In this document: positions 28,776-37,942 of the stretch, in pieces | Layout: every line of letters begins with the position of its first letter | How positions within the stretch are numbered: position 1 is the first letter of the stretch | NCBI GenBank assembly: GCA_937920585.1 | Contig: CAKZSB010000026.1 | Coordinates: 46,984 to 110,983 of the forward strand | Direction of reading: 5' to 3' | Source: an uncultured Granulosicoccaceae bacterium | GTDB taxonomy: Bacteria > Pseudomonadota > Gammaproteobacteria > Granulosicoccales > Granulosicoccaceae | Length of the DNA: 64,000 bases | Program-made: the position numbers and the translations under genes | The notes under the pieces: model-generated | Database searches by the model: none | What the model was told of the DNA's origin: nothing | The model's input: the letters and a program-made list of their open reading frames with translations, nothing else

Positions 28776-29372
28776 CTAGGTTTCTCTGGTCTGACCGGTT
28801 TGCGCAACGGTATCGACAATCGCAACACCGAACCGGCCGAGCAACTCGGCAGTTTCAAACAAAGGCAGCCCTACCACGTTGCTGTATGAACCTTCGATGC
28901 GCGAAATAAACCCGGCGGCGACGCCTTGAATTGCATAGCCACCAGCCTTGCCTTTCGGCTCTCCGCAGTTCCAGTAGGCCTTTCGCTCGCATTCCGTGAC
29001 GGCCCTCATCCACACTTTCGTGACACACTCGGCCAATTCTATGCGCTCGCCTTGCCGGACCGCGACGCCAGTTCTCACCAGATGCTGTGCGTCAGACATT
29101 TGATCGAATATCTCGGCAAAATGCTCGTAGTTCAACGGCTTGCCTATGATCGCACCGTGAAGCTCGATTGTCGTATCTGCGGCAATCACAAGATCATCGG
29201 TGGCCACTGCCTGGGCTTTACCCTGTGCAAGGCGACAGACATAGTCCCCGGCTGGCTCGTCATTAAGCGGGGTTTCATCTATGTTGGCCGCGCATTGAGT
29301 GACTTCCAGCCCCAATTGGGCCAGCAACTCGACGCGCCGCACCGATGCAGAGGCCAATACAATATTCGCCAT
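28776..29372 (-). CDS. maf: Maf family nucleoside triphosphate pyrophosphatase (YhdE type)
   Basis: Hydrolyses non-canonical or dTTP/UTP nucleotides to the monophosphate, a house-cleaning role; some members affect septation. Motifs: ASASVRRVELLAQLG at the N-terminus (phosphate loop), IDETPLNDEP, VIAADTTIELHGAIIGKPLN (catalytic Asp region), GKAGGYAIQGVAAGFI and SNVVGLPLFE. The QG in YAIQG and the ETP motif favour the dTTP/UTP (YhdE) subtype. 198 residues is full length. Sits between rlmH and rng on the same strand. Confidence 0.93.
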   Translation of the reverse strand: MANIVLASASVRRVELLAQLGLEVTQCAANIDETPLNDEPAGDYVCRLAQGKAQAVATDDLVIAADTTIELHGAIIGKPLNYEHFAEIFDQMSDAQHLVRTGVAVRQGERIELAECVTKVWMRAVTECERKAYWNCGEPKGKAGGYAIQGVAAGFISRIEGSYSNVVGLPLFETAELLGRFGVAIVDTVAQTGQTRET

Positions 29373-29375
29373 AGC

Positions 29376-29855
29376 TCAGGCCCGATGATACGGATGGTTA
29401 TTTAGCAGACTGCAGGCGCGGTATATTTGTTCAGCCACAATCACACGAACCAGCCCGTGCGGGAACGTCAGCGGAGACAATGACCACACTTCACTGGCGC
29501 GGCTGCGGCACTCCTGCGCCAGACCATCTGCTCCGCCGACCAGCAATGCGACATCGCGATGACTGTCCATCCAAACCTGTAACCGGCGCGCGAATTTGGC
29601 GCTGTCCAAACGATCACCTGATTCGTCGAGCGCGACCACATGACTGCCTGCAGGTACCGCAGCCAACAAACGTTCGCCATCTCGCATAACGACTTCACTG
29701 GTTGACTGGCGCTGACTCTTGCGACTGGTAGGCAGTGTTTTCAACCCCAGTGAACACTCGCGTCCAAGCCGTTGTGCATATTCTCGATACCCTGCATCCA
29801 CCCAGTCCGGCATGCGCCCGGCCACTGTGAGCAGGTGGATTGTCAGCAACGACAA
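29376..29855 (-). CDS. rlmH: 23S rRNA (pseudouridine-1915-N3)-methyltransferase RlmH
   Basis: A SPOUT-class methyltransferase that modifies pseudouridine 1915 in helix 69 of 23S rRNA on the 70S ribosome. It is 159 residues, with the SAM-binding knot LLVGGADGL and the terminal EQIYRACSLLNNHPYHR that forms the active-site edge. It lies 6 bases after rsfS, the classic rsfS-rlmH pair. In many relatives mrdA and rodA follow; here maf does. Confidence 0.95.
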   Translation of the reverse strand: MSLLTIHLLTVAGRMPDWVDAGYREYAQRLGRECSLGLKTLPTSRKSQRQSTSEVVMRDGERLLAAVPAGSHVVALDESGDRLDSAKFARRLQVWMDSHRDVALLVGGADGLAQECRSRASEVWSLSPLTFPHGLVRVIVAEQIYRACSLLNNHPYHRA

Positions 29856-29861
29856 TCCAGA

Positions 29862-30302
29862 TCAGCTGCCGACACTTTCAACCGGCTGCAGTTGCCCGGA
29901 CCCCAGTTCAACCTGCCAGAGTTTTTCCAGCGAGTAGAATTCGCGCGCTTCGCGGGTCATTACGTGTACCAGCACATCGCCAAGGTCAACCAGGATCCAG
30001 TTGCCGTCGGTTTCGCCTTCCACGCCGAGCGGACGATTACCGGCTTTTTTGGACTGATCGACGACCTCGCTGGCGAGCGATTTTACGTGCCGCTGGGAAG
30101 TCCCGCTGACGACGATCATCCAGTCTGCAAAGGACGATTTCTCGCCGACGTCAATGACGGTCAAATCAACCGATTTCATGGACTCCAGAGCAGTGCACGC
30201 AAGTTCGCGCAATTGCTCCGGGGTCAGTTTCTTAGGCGTTTCCTTATCAATCAGCCCGGGCTCCGTATAAGTTGTTGTGTTCAATGTAAGCCTGTACATC
30301 AT
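29862..30302 (-). CDS. rsfS: Ribosome silencing factor RsfS
   Basis: RsfS binds uL14 and blocks subunit joining in stationary phase. The core is unambiguous: SVDLTVIDVGEKSSFADWM, VVSGTSQRHVKSLA, GVEGETDGNWILVDLGDVLV and HVMTREAREFYSLEKLW. The start is uncertain. The ATG pair at 30302/30299 would overlap nadD by more than 50 bases; a rare ATT at 30251 or a CTG at 30227 would fit the expected N-terminus (around KLTPEQLREL) better, with TAAGGA just after the nadD stop as a possible ribosome site. The C-terminus runs a little beyond LW (QVELGSGQLQPVESVGS). Confidence 0.92.
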   Translation of the reverse strand: MMYRLTLNTTTYTEPGLIDKETPKKLTPEQLRELACTALESMKSVDLTVIDVGEKSSFADWMIVVSGTSQRHVKSLASEVVDQSKKAGNRPLGVEGETDGNWILVDLGDVLVHVMTREAREFYSLEKLWQVELGSGQLQPVESVGS

Positions 30303-30867
30303 AGGGAACCAGAAAATCGATTTCCATTTGCCGCTGCAAATCTCGACGTATTCGACTGGATGAAATGTCGAATTGAGTCACAGAACAAAGTTGTACAGAC
30401 ATCGATCCCGCACGCTTGAGCATATCACGACCCGTGTCGTTGAGTGCTTCGCCCGGTCGCTCCATGACCACCAACTCGGCGATCGAGAGTATTTTTTGCC
30501 ACTCGTGCCAGGTGTCAAAGACACGAAATTGATCCATGCCAATCACCAGCACGATTCTCGCGCCGGGGAAGTCTGCCTGCACAGATTGTATGGTATCGAC
30601 AGAATAACTGCGTTCGCTTCGGCGCACTTCTCGCTCGTCGACCTGCAGCCCTTCGATGCGGCCCACCGCGGCGCGTAACATCGCGACACGATGGCTGGCG
30701 TCAACCTGCGCTGCCGACCGATGCGGCGGGTTTCCCGATGGAATGAAACGCAAATGATCCAGTGCATAGCGTTGCCGCACCTCGAAAGCAGTCCGCAGAT
30801 GGCCCAGATGAACCGGATCGAATGATCCGCCATAAAGGCCGATGCGGGTTACCGCGGCGTCACTCAA
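30247..30867 (-). CDS. nadD: Nicotinate-nucleotide adenylyltransferase
   Basis: Forms deamido-NAD from nicotinate mononucleotide and ATP in NAD synthesis. The nucleotidyltransferase signature [18 protein letters not shown] starts at residue 14 and the second motif, [11 protein letters not shown], is near residue 175. 206 residues is usual. The TTG start overlaps the proA stop (TTGA), and the end overlaps the possible rsfS starts, giving a proA-nadD-rsfS-rlmH unit. Confidence 0.94.
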   Translation of the reverse strand: MSDAAVTRIGLYGGSFDPVHLGHLRTAFEVRQRYALDHLRFIPSGNPPHRSAAQVDASHRVAMLRAAVGRIEGLQVDEREVRRSERSYSVDTIQSVQADFPGARIVLVIGMDQFRVFDTWHEWQKILSIAELVVMERPGEALNDTGRDMLKRAGSMSVQLCSVTQFDISSSRIRRDLQRQMEIDFLVPYDVQAYIEHNNLYGARAD

Positions 30868-32132
30868 CGAGTCGTACCGTCGCCGATTACAACATACTTC
30901 TGCGATGTAAGCCCCTCGACACCGACCGGTCCGCGCACATGCAGACGATCGGTACTGATGCCGATTTCAGCGCCGAGCCCGTACTCGAATCCGTCGGCAA
31001 AACAGCTTGCCGCATTAACCATGACCGAACTGGAATCCACCTCTCGCATGAAGCGCCGTGCCCGCGAAAGATTCTCCGTGATAATGGCGTCGGTGTGACC
31101 TGAACCGTATTGGCCGATGTGCTGCATGGCGGCGTCGATGTCGTCGACCACACGAATGGATAACACCGGTGCGAGATATTCTGTAGCCCAGTCCTGCTCG
31201 GTTGCGGCAATAGCCTGCGGGACCAGCGAACGCGTTCGATCGCAGGCGCGCAGCTCCACGCCTTGCCCGATCAGCATTTCACCGAGCCGCGGCAATACAT
31301 CGGCGGCGATCGATTGCGCAACCAGCAAGGTTTCCATCGCTCCGCAAATGCCGTAGCGATATGTTTTGGCGTTGAAGGCCACAGCAATGGCCTTTTCGAT
31401 ATCGGCCTCGTCGTCGATGTAGGTGTGGCAAATGCCGTCGAGGTGCTTGATCACCGGCACCCTGGCATCGGCACTGATGCGCTGAATAAGGCCCTTGCCG
31501 CCGCGCGGCACAATGACATCGACATAGTCTGTCATCTGAATCAGCGCGCCGACCGCCGCACGATCGGTGGTGCCTACGACACTGACAGCCGCCGCGGGCA
31601 AATCAGCATGCTGCAAACCTTCGGCAATACACCGGGCGATTGCGATATTGGAACGCACCGCCTCGGAGCCACCACGCAAAATCGAGGCGTTACCGCTTTT
31701 CAGGCAGATGGCGGCCGCATCGGCGGTGACGTTGGGGCGCGATTCGTAAATGATGCCTATCACTCCCAGCGGGACACGCATCTTGCCCACCTGCAGGCCA
31801 GACGGGCGATAGCGCATATCGGTAATCTCGCCGACGGGATCCGGCAAGGCGGCGACCTGCCGCAAACCACTGGCCATGCCATCGATACGCGCCTCACTGA
31901 GCTCGAGTCGATCGAGCAGTGCCGCGTCGAGGTTGCGCTCGTGACCGGCCTGCATATCGAGGCTGTTCTCACTTTGCAACGCTGCTCTGCCATCCTGCAG
32001 CGCGTCGGCAATCGCCAGCAAGGCCGCATTCTTGGCATTGCTATCCGCCGCCGCAAGCAGTTTGCTCGCCTCGCGAGCCCGACGCCCCAGTTCACGTATC
32101 GAGGCCGCTACCTCGCCATGTTCACTATCCAT
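30864..32132 (-). CDS. proA: Gamma-glutamyl phosphate reductase
   Basis: NADPH-dependent reduction of glutamyl-5-phosphate to the semialdehyde in proline synthesis. An aldehyde-dehydrogenase-fold protein of 422 residues with [19 protein letters not shown], the catalytic cysteine region [13 protein letters not shown], and [18 protein letters not shown] near the C-terminus. One small oddity is the segment [14 protein letters not shown], where most ProA proteins have a NASTRF version; the effect is unknown. The partner kinase proB is not in the window. The stop overlaps nadD. Confidence 0.95.
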   Translation of the reverse strand: MDSEHGEVAASIRELGRRAREASKLLAAADSNAKNAALLAIADALQDGRAALQSENSLDMQAGHERNLDAALLDRLELSEARIDGMASGLRQVAALPDPVGEITDMRYRPSGLQVGKMRVPLGVIGIIYESRPNVTADAAAICLKSGNASILRGGSEAVRSNIAIARCIAEGLQHADLPAAAVSVVGTTDRAAVGALIQMTDYVDVIVPRGGKGLIQRISADARVPVIKHLDGICHTYIDDEADIEKAIAVAFNAKTYRYGICGAMETLLVAQSIAADVLPRLGEMLIGQGVELRACDRTRSLVPQAIAATEQDWATEYLAPVLSIRVVDDIDAAMQHIGQYGSGHTDAIITENLSRARRFMREVDSSSVMVNAASCFADGFEYGLGAEIGISTDRLHVRGPVGVEGLTSQKYVVIGDGTTR

Positions 32133-32152
32133 TCAATCAGCCTGCCGCAAGT

Positions 32153-33199
32153 TCAAACAGTGTGTTCAGAGGAGCGCGCGAGTGGCCAGGAAAGCCCGGC
32201 CAACCGGGCGACAAAACCAGAAATCTCGTCCCATAAATCTCCCCCTGAAAGGCCTTTGGAAAGCCTGTCGAGATAGCTGCAATCGCTAATCGAATGCAGC
32301 CAGAATTGATCGGGGCGCGAGCGCATTGCCGAGGCGACCAGAGATTGCCGATTCTTCCAGATACCAGCCTGCATCATGGCTCTGGACGCACTTTCCCCAG
32401 CCCGCGTTTTCGCCGCTACCGTCGCAATTTTGCGTACTTCACTGGCCAGATGCCAGCAAATCAGTACCGGTGGATCACCCGCGACGCGCAGTGCATCGAG
32501 AACTTTCAACGCTCGCCCCGGCTGGCGCTGCAGCGCACTGTCAACCAGATCGAGGATGGTGTAGCGAGAGCTGTCTGTGACACAGGCGAGCACCTGCGCC
32601 GGAGATACCTGCCCACCGGGATACAGGATCGCCAGTTTTTCAATTTCCTGGCGCGCTGCCAGCAGGTTGCCCTCCACCATTCGGGTGAGCAACTCAATGC
32701 CCTCGGGATCGGTGCTGATCGACGCACGCGCCAGACGGTTTTCTATCCACTGCGCAGTTTGCTGGCGAGACAATGGCAAAGCCTGCACGGTGATACCGAT
32801 GGCATCGATCGCCTTGTACCAGGCCAGATTTCTAAACCGCCCCTCAAGCTTTCCGGCGCTGATCAGCATCACTGAATCCGGCGGCGGATCATCGCACCAT
32901 TTCTTGAAGATCGCCGATCCCTCATTACCAGGCTTGCCAGACGGGATATGCAGATCGATAATTTTCCGATCGCCGAACAGCGACATGCTGTTGCCCGCCA
33001 TCATCAGTTCATCCCAGTTGAAGCTGCGGGCGTTATCGACCTGGAAACGCTCGGTGACGTCGTAGCCACTCTGGCGGCAGACGGCACGAATCTGATCACA
33101 GGCCTCCATGACCTGCAGTGGCTCTTCGCCGAAAATCAGATACACCGGCATCAGTTTTTTGCCCAGCGCGTCGCCCAGTTTTTGCGGCTGAATATTCAT
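32153..33199 (-). CDS. holA: DNA polymerase III subunit delta
   Basis: The delta subunit of the clamp loader, which opens the beta clamp. The ATG at 33199 gives 348 residues with the expected start MNIQPQKLGDALGKKLMPVY, the LIFGEEPLQVMEACDQIR segment, NSMSLFGDRKIIDLHIPSGKP, and the WKNRQSLVASAMR-type C-terminal helices. A longer frame to 33232 has no family support. In many gammaproteobacteria leuS and lptE precede holA; here the next gene upstream is a divergent exported protein. Confidence 0.92.
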   Translation of the reverse strand: MNIQPQKLGDALGKKLMPVYLIFGEEPLQVMEACDQIRAVCRQSGYDVTERFQVDNARSFNWDELMMAGNSMSLFGDRKIIDLHIPSGKPGNEGSAIFKKWCDDPPPDSVMLISAGKLEGRFRNLAWYKAIDAIGITVQALPLSRQQTAQWIENRLARASISTDPEGIELLTRMVEGNLLAARQEIEKLAILYPGGQVSPAQVLACVTDSSRYTILDLVDSALQRQPGRALKVLDALRVAGDPPVLICWHLASEVRKIATVAAKTRAGESASRAMMQAGIWKNRQSLVASAMRSRPDQFWLHSISDCSYLDRLSKGLSGGDLWDEISGFVARLAGLSWPLARSSEHTV

Positions 33200-33328
33200 T
33201 GGCTGAATTTTACCCCGAACACCGGTGCCCAACGTTATTAAATGCTGTTTCTCAATTTCACCAGTCAGCTTTTCTCAATCGACTCCAAACACAGTAAACT
33301 GCAACTATCGTCACAGACCCGACTGAAC

Positions 33329-33877
33329 ATGCCATCACGAACTACAGCGCTTTGGTGCACCCTGATCACCGCTGTTGCCCTGGCATCGCCACTCACTGGC
33401 CGGGGAGATACATCAGCGTGTCTCAAAACAATCGCCAATACGTTCTGTCTTGGTGGCAGCACTGGCGAGATTACATTGACTCCGGTTAGCAGTGAACCCG
33501 CGGCCGATCCGGCGAACGGCACAGTAGCCGAGTACCAGCTGGATGACCGCCTGCTGCGCGTGGCATCGAAGGAATCCCGAATCTTCAGTATATCGAGGCT
33601 GGAGCAGCCCGGAAGCTGGTTAAGCTATACCGACTGGAAGAAACGTATCATCCGGACCTATGGTCAGGGCGAGGACGCAACGACACTGCCGCCCTACGCC
33701 ACATCGCGCAGTTCGCGTCGCAATGCGATAAATTCAAAGCGTGGGCGCGCCGCGATGATCTGGCCGCAGGATGGCTGGCAACTCGAGCTGATCTGGGATA
33801 CCACAGAGCACATTGAACTGCGTTATTCGCTGGCCATCGAGACATCAGAAGCCCCCGCCGACAGCGAAGATCTCTAA
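33329..33877 (+). CDS. Hypothetical exported protein
   Basis: No family recognised. 182 residues with a signal peptide (TALWCTLITAVALASPLTGRG, cleavage around ASP or RGD). The mature part contains two cysteines near its start (ACLKTIANTFCLGG), which could form a disulphide, then short beta-like segments (VAEYQLDDRLLRVASKE, GWQLELIWDTTEHIELRYSL). The start at 33329 was chosen for the signal peptide; an open frame begins at 33242. Its 3' end overlaps an upstream open extension of pyrD but not the pyrD gene proper. Divergent from holA. Confidence 0.6.
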   Translation: MPSRTTALWCTLITAVALASPLTGRGDTSACLKTIANTFCLGGSTGEITLTPVSSEPAADPANGTVAEYQLDDRLLRVASKESRIFSISRLEQPGSWLSYTDWKKRIIRTYGQGEDATTLPPYATSRSSRRNAINSKRGRAAMIWPQDGWQLELIWDTTEHIELRYSLAIETSEAPADSEDL

Positions 33878-33917
33878 CCCTGGCCTGCGATCTTTACCCT
33901 CCCGGAGCACCACCCCA

Positions 33918-34946
33918 TTGATCTACCCGGCGTTACGACGACTGCTGTTTTGCCTGCCCCCGGAAATCGCTCACGAAGTGGCTTTGGCTGCACTCGACAG
34001 GGCGCCAACCCGGCTATTGTCTGCCGGCGCCGATTCATCGGCGACACCTGTCAGCGCAATGGGCCTGCGATTTCCCAATCCGGTTGGCATCGCTGCAGGG
34101 CTGGACAAAAACGCTGACCACCTGGCGGGGCTTTGCCGACTGGGTTGTGGATTCGTGGAAGTCGGCACCGTGACCCCTAAGCCACAACCGGGCAACGACA
34201 AACCCAGATTGTTTCGGCTGGAAAAGGAACTCGCTCTGATCAACCGAATGGGTTTCAACAACAAGGGCATCGACTATCTCATCGAGCGGATGGCAACACG
34301 AAAAAGTACCACCCTGGTGGGTATCAATATCGGTAAAAACCTCACCACTGCGCTGGAACGTGCGAATGATGATTACCTGATCGGGCTTCAACGCGCCTAC
34401 GCGTCCGCTGACTACATCACTGTGAATATTTCCTCTCCCAACACACCCGGTTTGCGCAAATTGCAACTCGGCGAGCAACTGGAGACCTTACTGAAACTGC
34501 TGCAGGAAAACAGAGACAAACTGGCTCAGGAGCAAGAACGCCAGGTGCCGCTGGCGGTAAAAATAGCACCTGATATGAACGAGGATGAAATAAACCAGTT
34601 CTGCGACCTGTTGATAAAACACAGGATTGATGGCGTGATCGCCACCAACACCACCCTCTCGCGAGCAGGCACCGAACAGTCCCGACACACGGCTCAGGCC
34701 GGTGGATTGAGTGGCGCACCGCTTACTGATCTGTCGCGCAACACCATCCGCTCTCTCGCAAATCGATTGCAGGGCGAAATTCCCATTATTGGCTGCGGTG
34801 GCATCATGAACGCAGAAGATGCAATCGGACATATGCAGGCCGGAGCCACTCTGGTACAAATATACAGCGGCTTTATCTACCGCGGACCTCAACTGGTGCG
34901 GGAAATAGTTGACGCCACTATCTCACTCAACAGGCAACCCTCATGA
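33918..34946 (+). CDS. pyrD: Dihydroorotate dehydrogenase (quinone, class 2)
   Basis: A membrane-associated FMN enzyme oxidising dihydroorotate in pyrimidine synthesis, passing electrons to quinone. The class 2 N-terminal helix (YPALRRLLFCLPPEIAHEVA) is present, then NPVGIAAGLDKNAD, VGTVTPKPQPGN, NRMGFNNKG, NISSPNTPGLRKLQ with the catalytic Ser, and TNTTLSR. The TTG at 33918 gives LIYPALRR, the family start (342 residues), and GGAG lies about ten bases upstream. The longer ATG at 33813 lies inside the previous gene. The stop overlaps the next start (ATGA). Confidence 0.95.
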   Translation: MIYPALRRLLFCLPPEIAHEVALAALDRAPTRLLSAGADSSATPVSAMGLRFPNPVGIAAGLDKNADHLAGLCRLGCGFVEVGTVTPKPQPGNDKPRLFRLEKELALINRMGFNNKGIDYLIERMATRKSTTLVGINIGKNLTTALERANDDYLIGLQRAYASADYITVNISSPNTPGLRKLQLGEQLETLLKLLQENRDKLAQEQERQVPLAVKIAPDMNEDEINQFCDLLIKHRIDGVIATNTTLSRAGTEQSRHTAQAGGLSGAPLTDLSRNTIRSLANRLQGEIPIIGCGGIMNAEDAIGHMQAGATLVQIYSGFIYRGPQLVREIVDATISLNRQPS

Positions 34947-35902
34947 GTCACTACGATGTATTTAATGGCGACGCAGATGGAATCTGCGCGCTGCTGCAAC
35001 TGCGCCTGCACTCGCCCCAACAGTCAACCCTTGTGACAGGCGTTAAACGCGACATTAACCTGCTCTCACGCCTCACTCAGGTTACCGACAGCAGTTTTAC
35101 CGTGCTCGATATCTCGATGGAAAAAAACTGTGCAGCGCTGCAGGAAATACTCGCCGGAGGCTCGACCGTAGAGTATTTTGATCACCACTTCCCGGGGGAT
35201 ATTCCAGCCGATCCAAAATTACGGGCCACCATCGATACCGACGCTGAAATCTGTACCGGTCTGCTGGTCAACAATCACTTGCAGGGCGCACATTTGCCCT
35301 GGGCCGTGACGGCCGCGTTTGGTGACAATCTGCATCGTGCCGCACGCGAGGCAGCGACACCGCTCGCACTCTCCGACCCTCAACTTGCGCAACTAGAGGA
35401 ACTTGGCACTTTACTCAACTACAACGGTTATGGGGCCACGGTAGAAGATCTCTTTTTTGCACCCGATCAGCTATTCCTCAAATTACTGGAATTCCCGGAC
35501 CCATTCGAATTCATAAAGCAGAGCAGCACCTTCGATACCCTGCGCTCCGGCTATGCCAGTGACATGAGCAACGCGCGTGCAGTAGCACCGCGGTTGCTAA
35601 GCGATTCCTGTGCGACATTCACGTTTCCAATGGAGCGCTGGGCACGCCGCGTCGGCGGGGTCTATGGAAACGAACTGGCCCGTGAAAACCCGGATCGCGC
35701 ACATGCTCTGCTAAGTGAAATCGAAACCGGTGTGTATCAGGTGAGCGTGAGAGCCCCGGTAAACAGGCGCGAAGGCGCCGACGAACTCTGCCGCCAGTTC
35801 GACACTGGCGGTGGTCGCAAGGCAGCGGCTGGAATCAACCGCCTGCCAGCGAGTGACATCGACCGGTTCAATGAGGCTTTCAAGCACCAGTTCGACGTCT
35901 GA
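34943..35902 (+). CDS. DHH family phosphoesterase
   Basis: A DHH-superfamily protein of 319 residues. The N-terminal motif I FNGDADGICALL and motif III YFDHHFPG (DHH) supply the metal-binding aspartates and histidines. The C-terminal DHHA1-like region ends in FDTGGGRKAAAGINRLP, the glycine-rich motif of this group. Relatives include oligoribonuclease NrnA, RecJ and cyclic-dinucleotide phosphodiesterases; which substrate this one uses cannot be told. It starts with an ATGA overlap on pyrD, so the two are co-translated, though a metabolic link is not obvious. Confidence 0.85.
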   Translation: MSHYDVFNGDADGICALLQLRLHSPQQSTLVTGVKRDINLLSRLTQVTDSSFTVLDISMEKNCAALQEILAGGSTVEYFDHHFPGDIPADPKLRATIDTDAEICTGLLVNNHLQGAHLPWAVTAAFGDNLHRAAREAATPLALSDPQLAQLEELGTLLNYNGYGATVEDLFFAPDQLFLKLLEFPDPFEFIKQSSTFDTLRSGYASDMSNARAVAPRLLSDSCATFTFPMERWARRVGGVYGNELARENPDRAHALLSEIETGVYQVSVRAPVNRREGADELCRQFDTGGGRKAAAGINRLPASDIDRFNEAFKHQFDV

Positions 35903-35910
35903 TCCAGGTA

Positions 35911-36837
35911 CTACGCATGTTCGAGTAACACGCGAACATGCGCACTGGCACTGCGGCCCAATGAGTCAAGGTCGTAACCTCCTTCGAGCATCGATACAAC
36001 GCGACCGCCACACTGATTCGCAGCAATATCGAGCAATTCGCCGGTTATCCAGGTGTAGTCGTCTTCAACGAAATTCAGACCGCCCAGCAGATCGTCGGTG
36101 TGAGCATCAAAACCTGCCGAGATCAAAAGCATATCGGCATTGAACTCACGTAGTGCCGGCAGACAATCGCGCTGCATTACCTCGCGAAAGGCACTGCCCG
36201 ACGCACCACCCGGAAGCGGTATATTGATCACCCTGCCGGCCACGTTGTCGCCATACTTTCCAGGGTAGAACGGATACTGAAACGTGGAGCAGAAGAAAAC
36301 ATCCGGGTGATCACGGAGGATATCTTCGGTGCCGTTGCCATGGTGTACGTCGAAATCGATAATTGCCACCCGATTGATCGACTCGTGCTCCAGCGCATGC
36401 AACGCCGCCACGGCAATACTGCTGAAAAAGCAGAACCCCATCGACGCTGAGCGCTCTGCATGGTGGCCGGGAGGACGAACACAGCAAAAGGCATTTCGGC
36501 TGTGCCCTGCGATCACTCGATCCACCGCCTGCACGCCCGCGCCAGCAGCCATTAGTGCGGCAGAGAGCGAATGCGGGTTCATCGCGGTGTCGGCATCGAG
36601 CTGCACCATTCCACTCTGCGGTGAGTGCTCGAACAGCATATCGATGTAGTCGGTACCATGGGCTCGCGCGAGTTGCTCGCGCGTAGCGGCAGCGGGCTCA
36701 ACCCGCTCAAGCCGGGCCAACAATCCCTCACGGTCGAGGTCGTCGAGCACAGCGGTAATGCGAGCCGGGCGCTCGGGGTGGCCGGCGCTCATTTCGTGCT
36801 TGACGCAGTCGGGATGGGTAAACAGGGCAGAACTCAT
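35911..36837 (-). CDS. Histone deacetylase family protein (acetylpolyamine/lysine deacetylase-like)
   Basis: A class II HDAC-like zinc hydrolase of 308 residues. Motifs include HPDCVKHEMSAGHPERPARI, the active-site pair RPPGHHAERSASMGFCFF, the zinc ligands IDFDVHHGNGTEDI and SAGFDAHTDD, and a terminal glycine-rich MLEGGYDLDSLG. Bacterial members deacetylate polyamines, acetoin-related compounds or acetyl-lysine. It converges on the DHH gene with 8 bases between stops and diverges from rdgC. Confidence 0.9.
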   Translation of the reverse strand: MSSALFTHPDCVKHEMSAGHPERPARITAVLDDLDREGLLARLERVEPAAATREQLARAHGTDYIDMLFEHSPQSGMVQLDADTAMNPHSLSAALMAAGAGVQAVDRVIAGHSRNAFCCVRPPGHHAERSASMGFCFFSSIAVAALHALEHESINRVAIIDFDVHHGNGTEDILRDHPDVFFCSTFQYPFYPGKYGDNVAGRVINIPLPGGASGSAFREVMQRDCLPALREFNADMLLISAGFDAHTDDLLGGLNFVEDDYTWITGELLDIAANQCGGRVVSMLEGGYDLDSLGRSASAHVRVLLEHA

Positions 36838-36936
36838 CGATTTTCCAGGCAGGCGGCGTAGGGAGAAAAACAGATTCGCATTGCGGCGGCGCCGATTCCG
36901 TTACAATTCCTGTCCCCCAACTCTACCGGATCGACC

Positions 36937-37845
36937 ATGTGGTTCAAGGCCGCCAGCCTCTACCAACTAGAGAATAAATTCGAGCACGATGCAGAATCAT
37001 TGCACGAATTGCTGCAGGACAAGCTGTTCTCGCCCTGCTCCAGGCGCCAACTGGACAGCTATGGCTGGGTACCGCCCCTTGAAGAGGCCGAATTGCTGGT
37101 CCACGCAAGTTCCGGCTTTCTGTTGATCAAAGCCCGGCGCGAAGAGCGGATTTTACCCGGCAGTGTTATTGCCGAGCACATGGCAGAACGTATTCAGGTA
37201 CTGGAGCAAAAGGTCGATCGCAAGATTCGCGGCCGCGAGAAGCTCGAGATTCGAGACAACGTGGTAATGGAACTGACGGGCCAGGCATTTACCCGCTCCA
37301 CCTACGACCAGATACTCATCATGCCAACCCAGGGACTGCTGGTCGTCGATAGTGCCAGTACCAAAAAGGTGGATCAGTGCACCTCTTTCCTGCGCGACAC
37401 ACTCGGCAGCTTGTATGTAAAACCGGTTCAACCTGCAACCGACCCTGCAAAACTTTTTACCCGCTGGCTCAAAGGTACACGCAAGCCGCCAGCCGATCTG
37501 GCACTGGGTGACGAATGCGTATTGCAGGATGAAGACAACATCGCGGGCATCGTTCGATGCAATAAACAGGATCTGGCCAGCGATGAAATACGCGCTTTGT
37601 CAACCACGGGCAAGCAGGTAATAAAAATCGCCATAGAGTCTGCCGAGACACTATCTTTTGTGCTCGACAATGAATTCGTGTTCAGCAAAATAAAGTTCCT
37701 GGATACCGCCGAAACAGATGAATCCGACACGGCCGACCTCGACCCCGCTGCTATCTTCGATGCCAACATGACACTGATGGCGTTGCAGTTTTCAACCCTG
37801 TTTCCTCGTATGATCGAGGTTTTCGGTGGCGTGAAGGAAGAATAG
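36937..37845 (+). CDS. rdgC: Recombination-associated protein RdgC
   Basis: A ring-shaped, non-specific DNA-binding protein that restrains RecA and supports replication restart. The start MWFKAASLYQL is the family signature, followed by FSPCSRRQLDSYGWVPPL and a helical centre. 302 residues is typical. The C-terminal portion (SALQFSTLFPRMIEVFGG in relatives; here MALQFSTLFPRMIEVFGG) matches. Free-standing gene with about 100 bases on each side. Only the identity is read from sequence; the role comes from the E. coli protein. Confidence 0.93.
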   Translation: MWFKAASLYQLENKFEHDAESLHELLQDKLFSPCSRRQLDSYGWVPPLEEAELLVHASSGFLLIKARREERILPGSVIAEHMAERIQVLEQKVDRKIRGREKLEIRDNVVMELTGQAFTRSTYDQILIMPTQGLLVVDSASTKKVDQCTSFLRDTLGSLYVKPVQPATDPAKLFTRWLKGTRKPPADLALGDECVLQDEDNIAGIVRCNKQDLASDEIRALSTTGKQVIKIAIESAETLSFVLDNEFVFSKIKFLDTAETDESDTADLDPAAIFDANMTLMALQFSTLFPRMIEVFGGVKEE

Positions 37846-37942
37846 CGAAAAACCCGGTCGAGATTGTGCACCAGATAAACGCATCAGCTGCATTTTTGAA
37901 AAGTCACTGACAAAGTACGGCAACCATGGTCGTGAGACGCAA

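Noticed and set aside
31263..32276. Long open frame antisense to proA
   Set aside because: GC-rich coding sequence often leaves long antisense frames. This one overlaps a clear ProA gene over almost its entire length and its translation has no recognisable motif.
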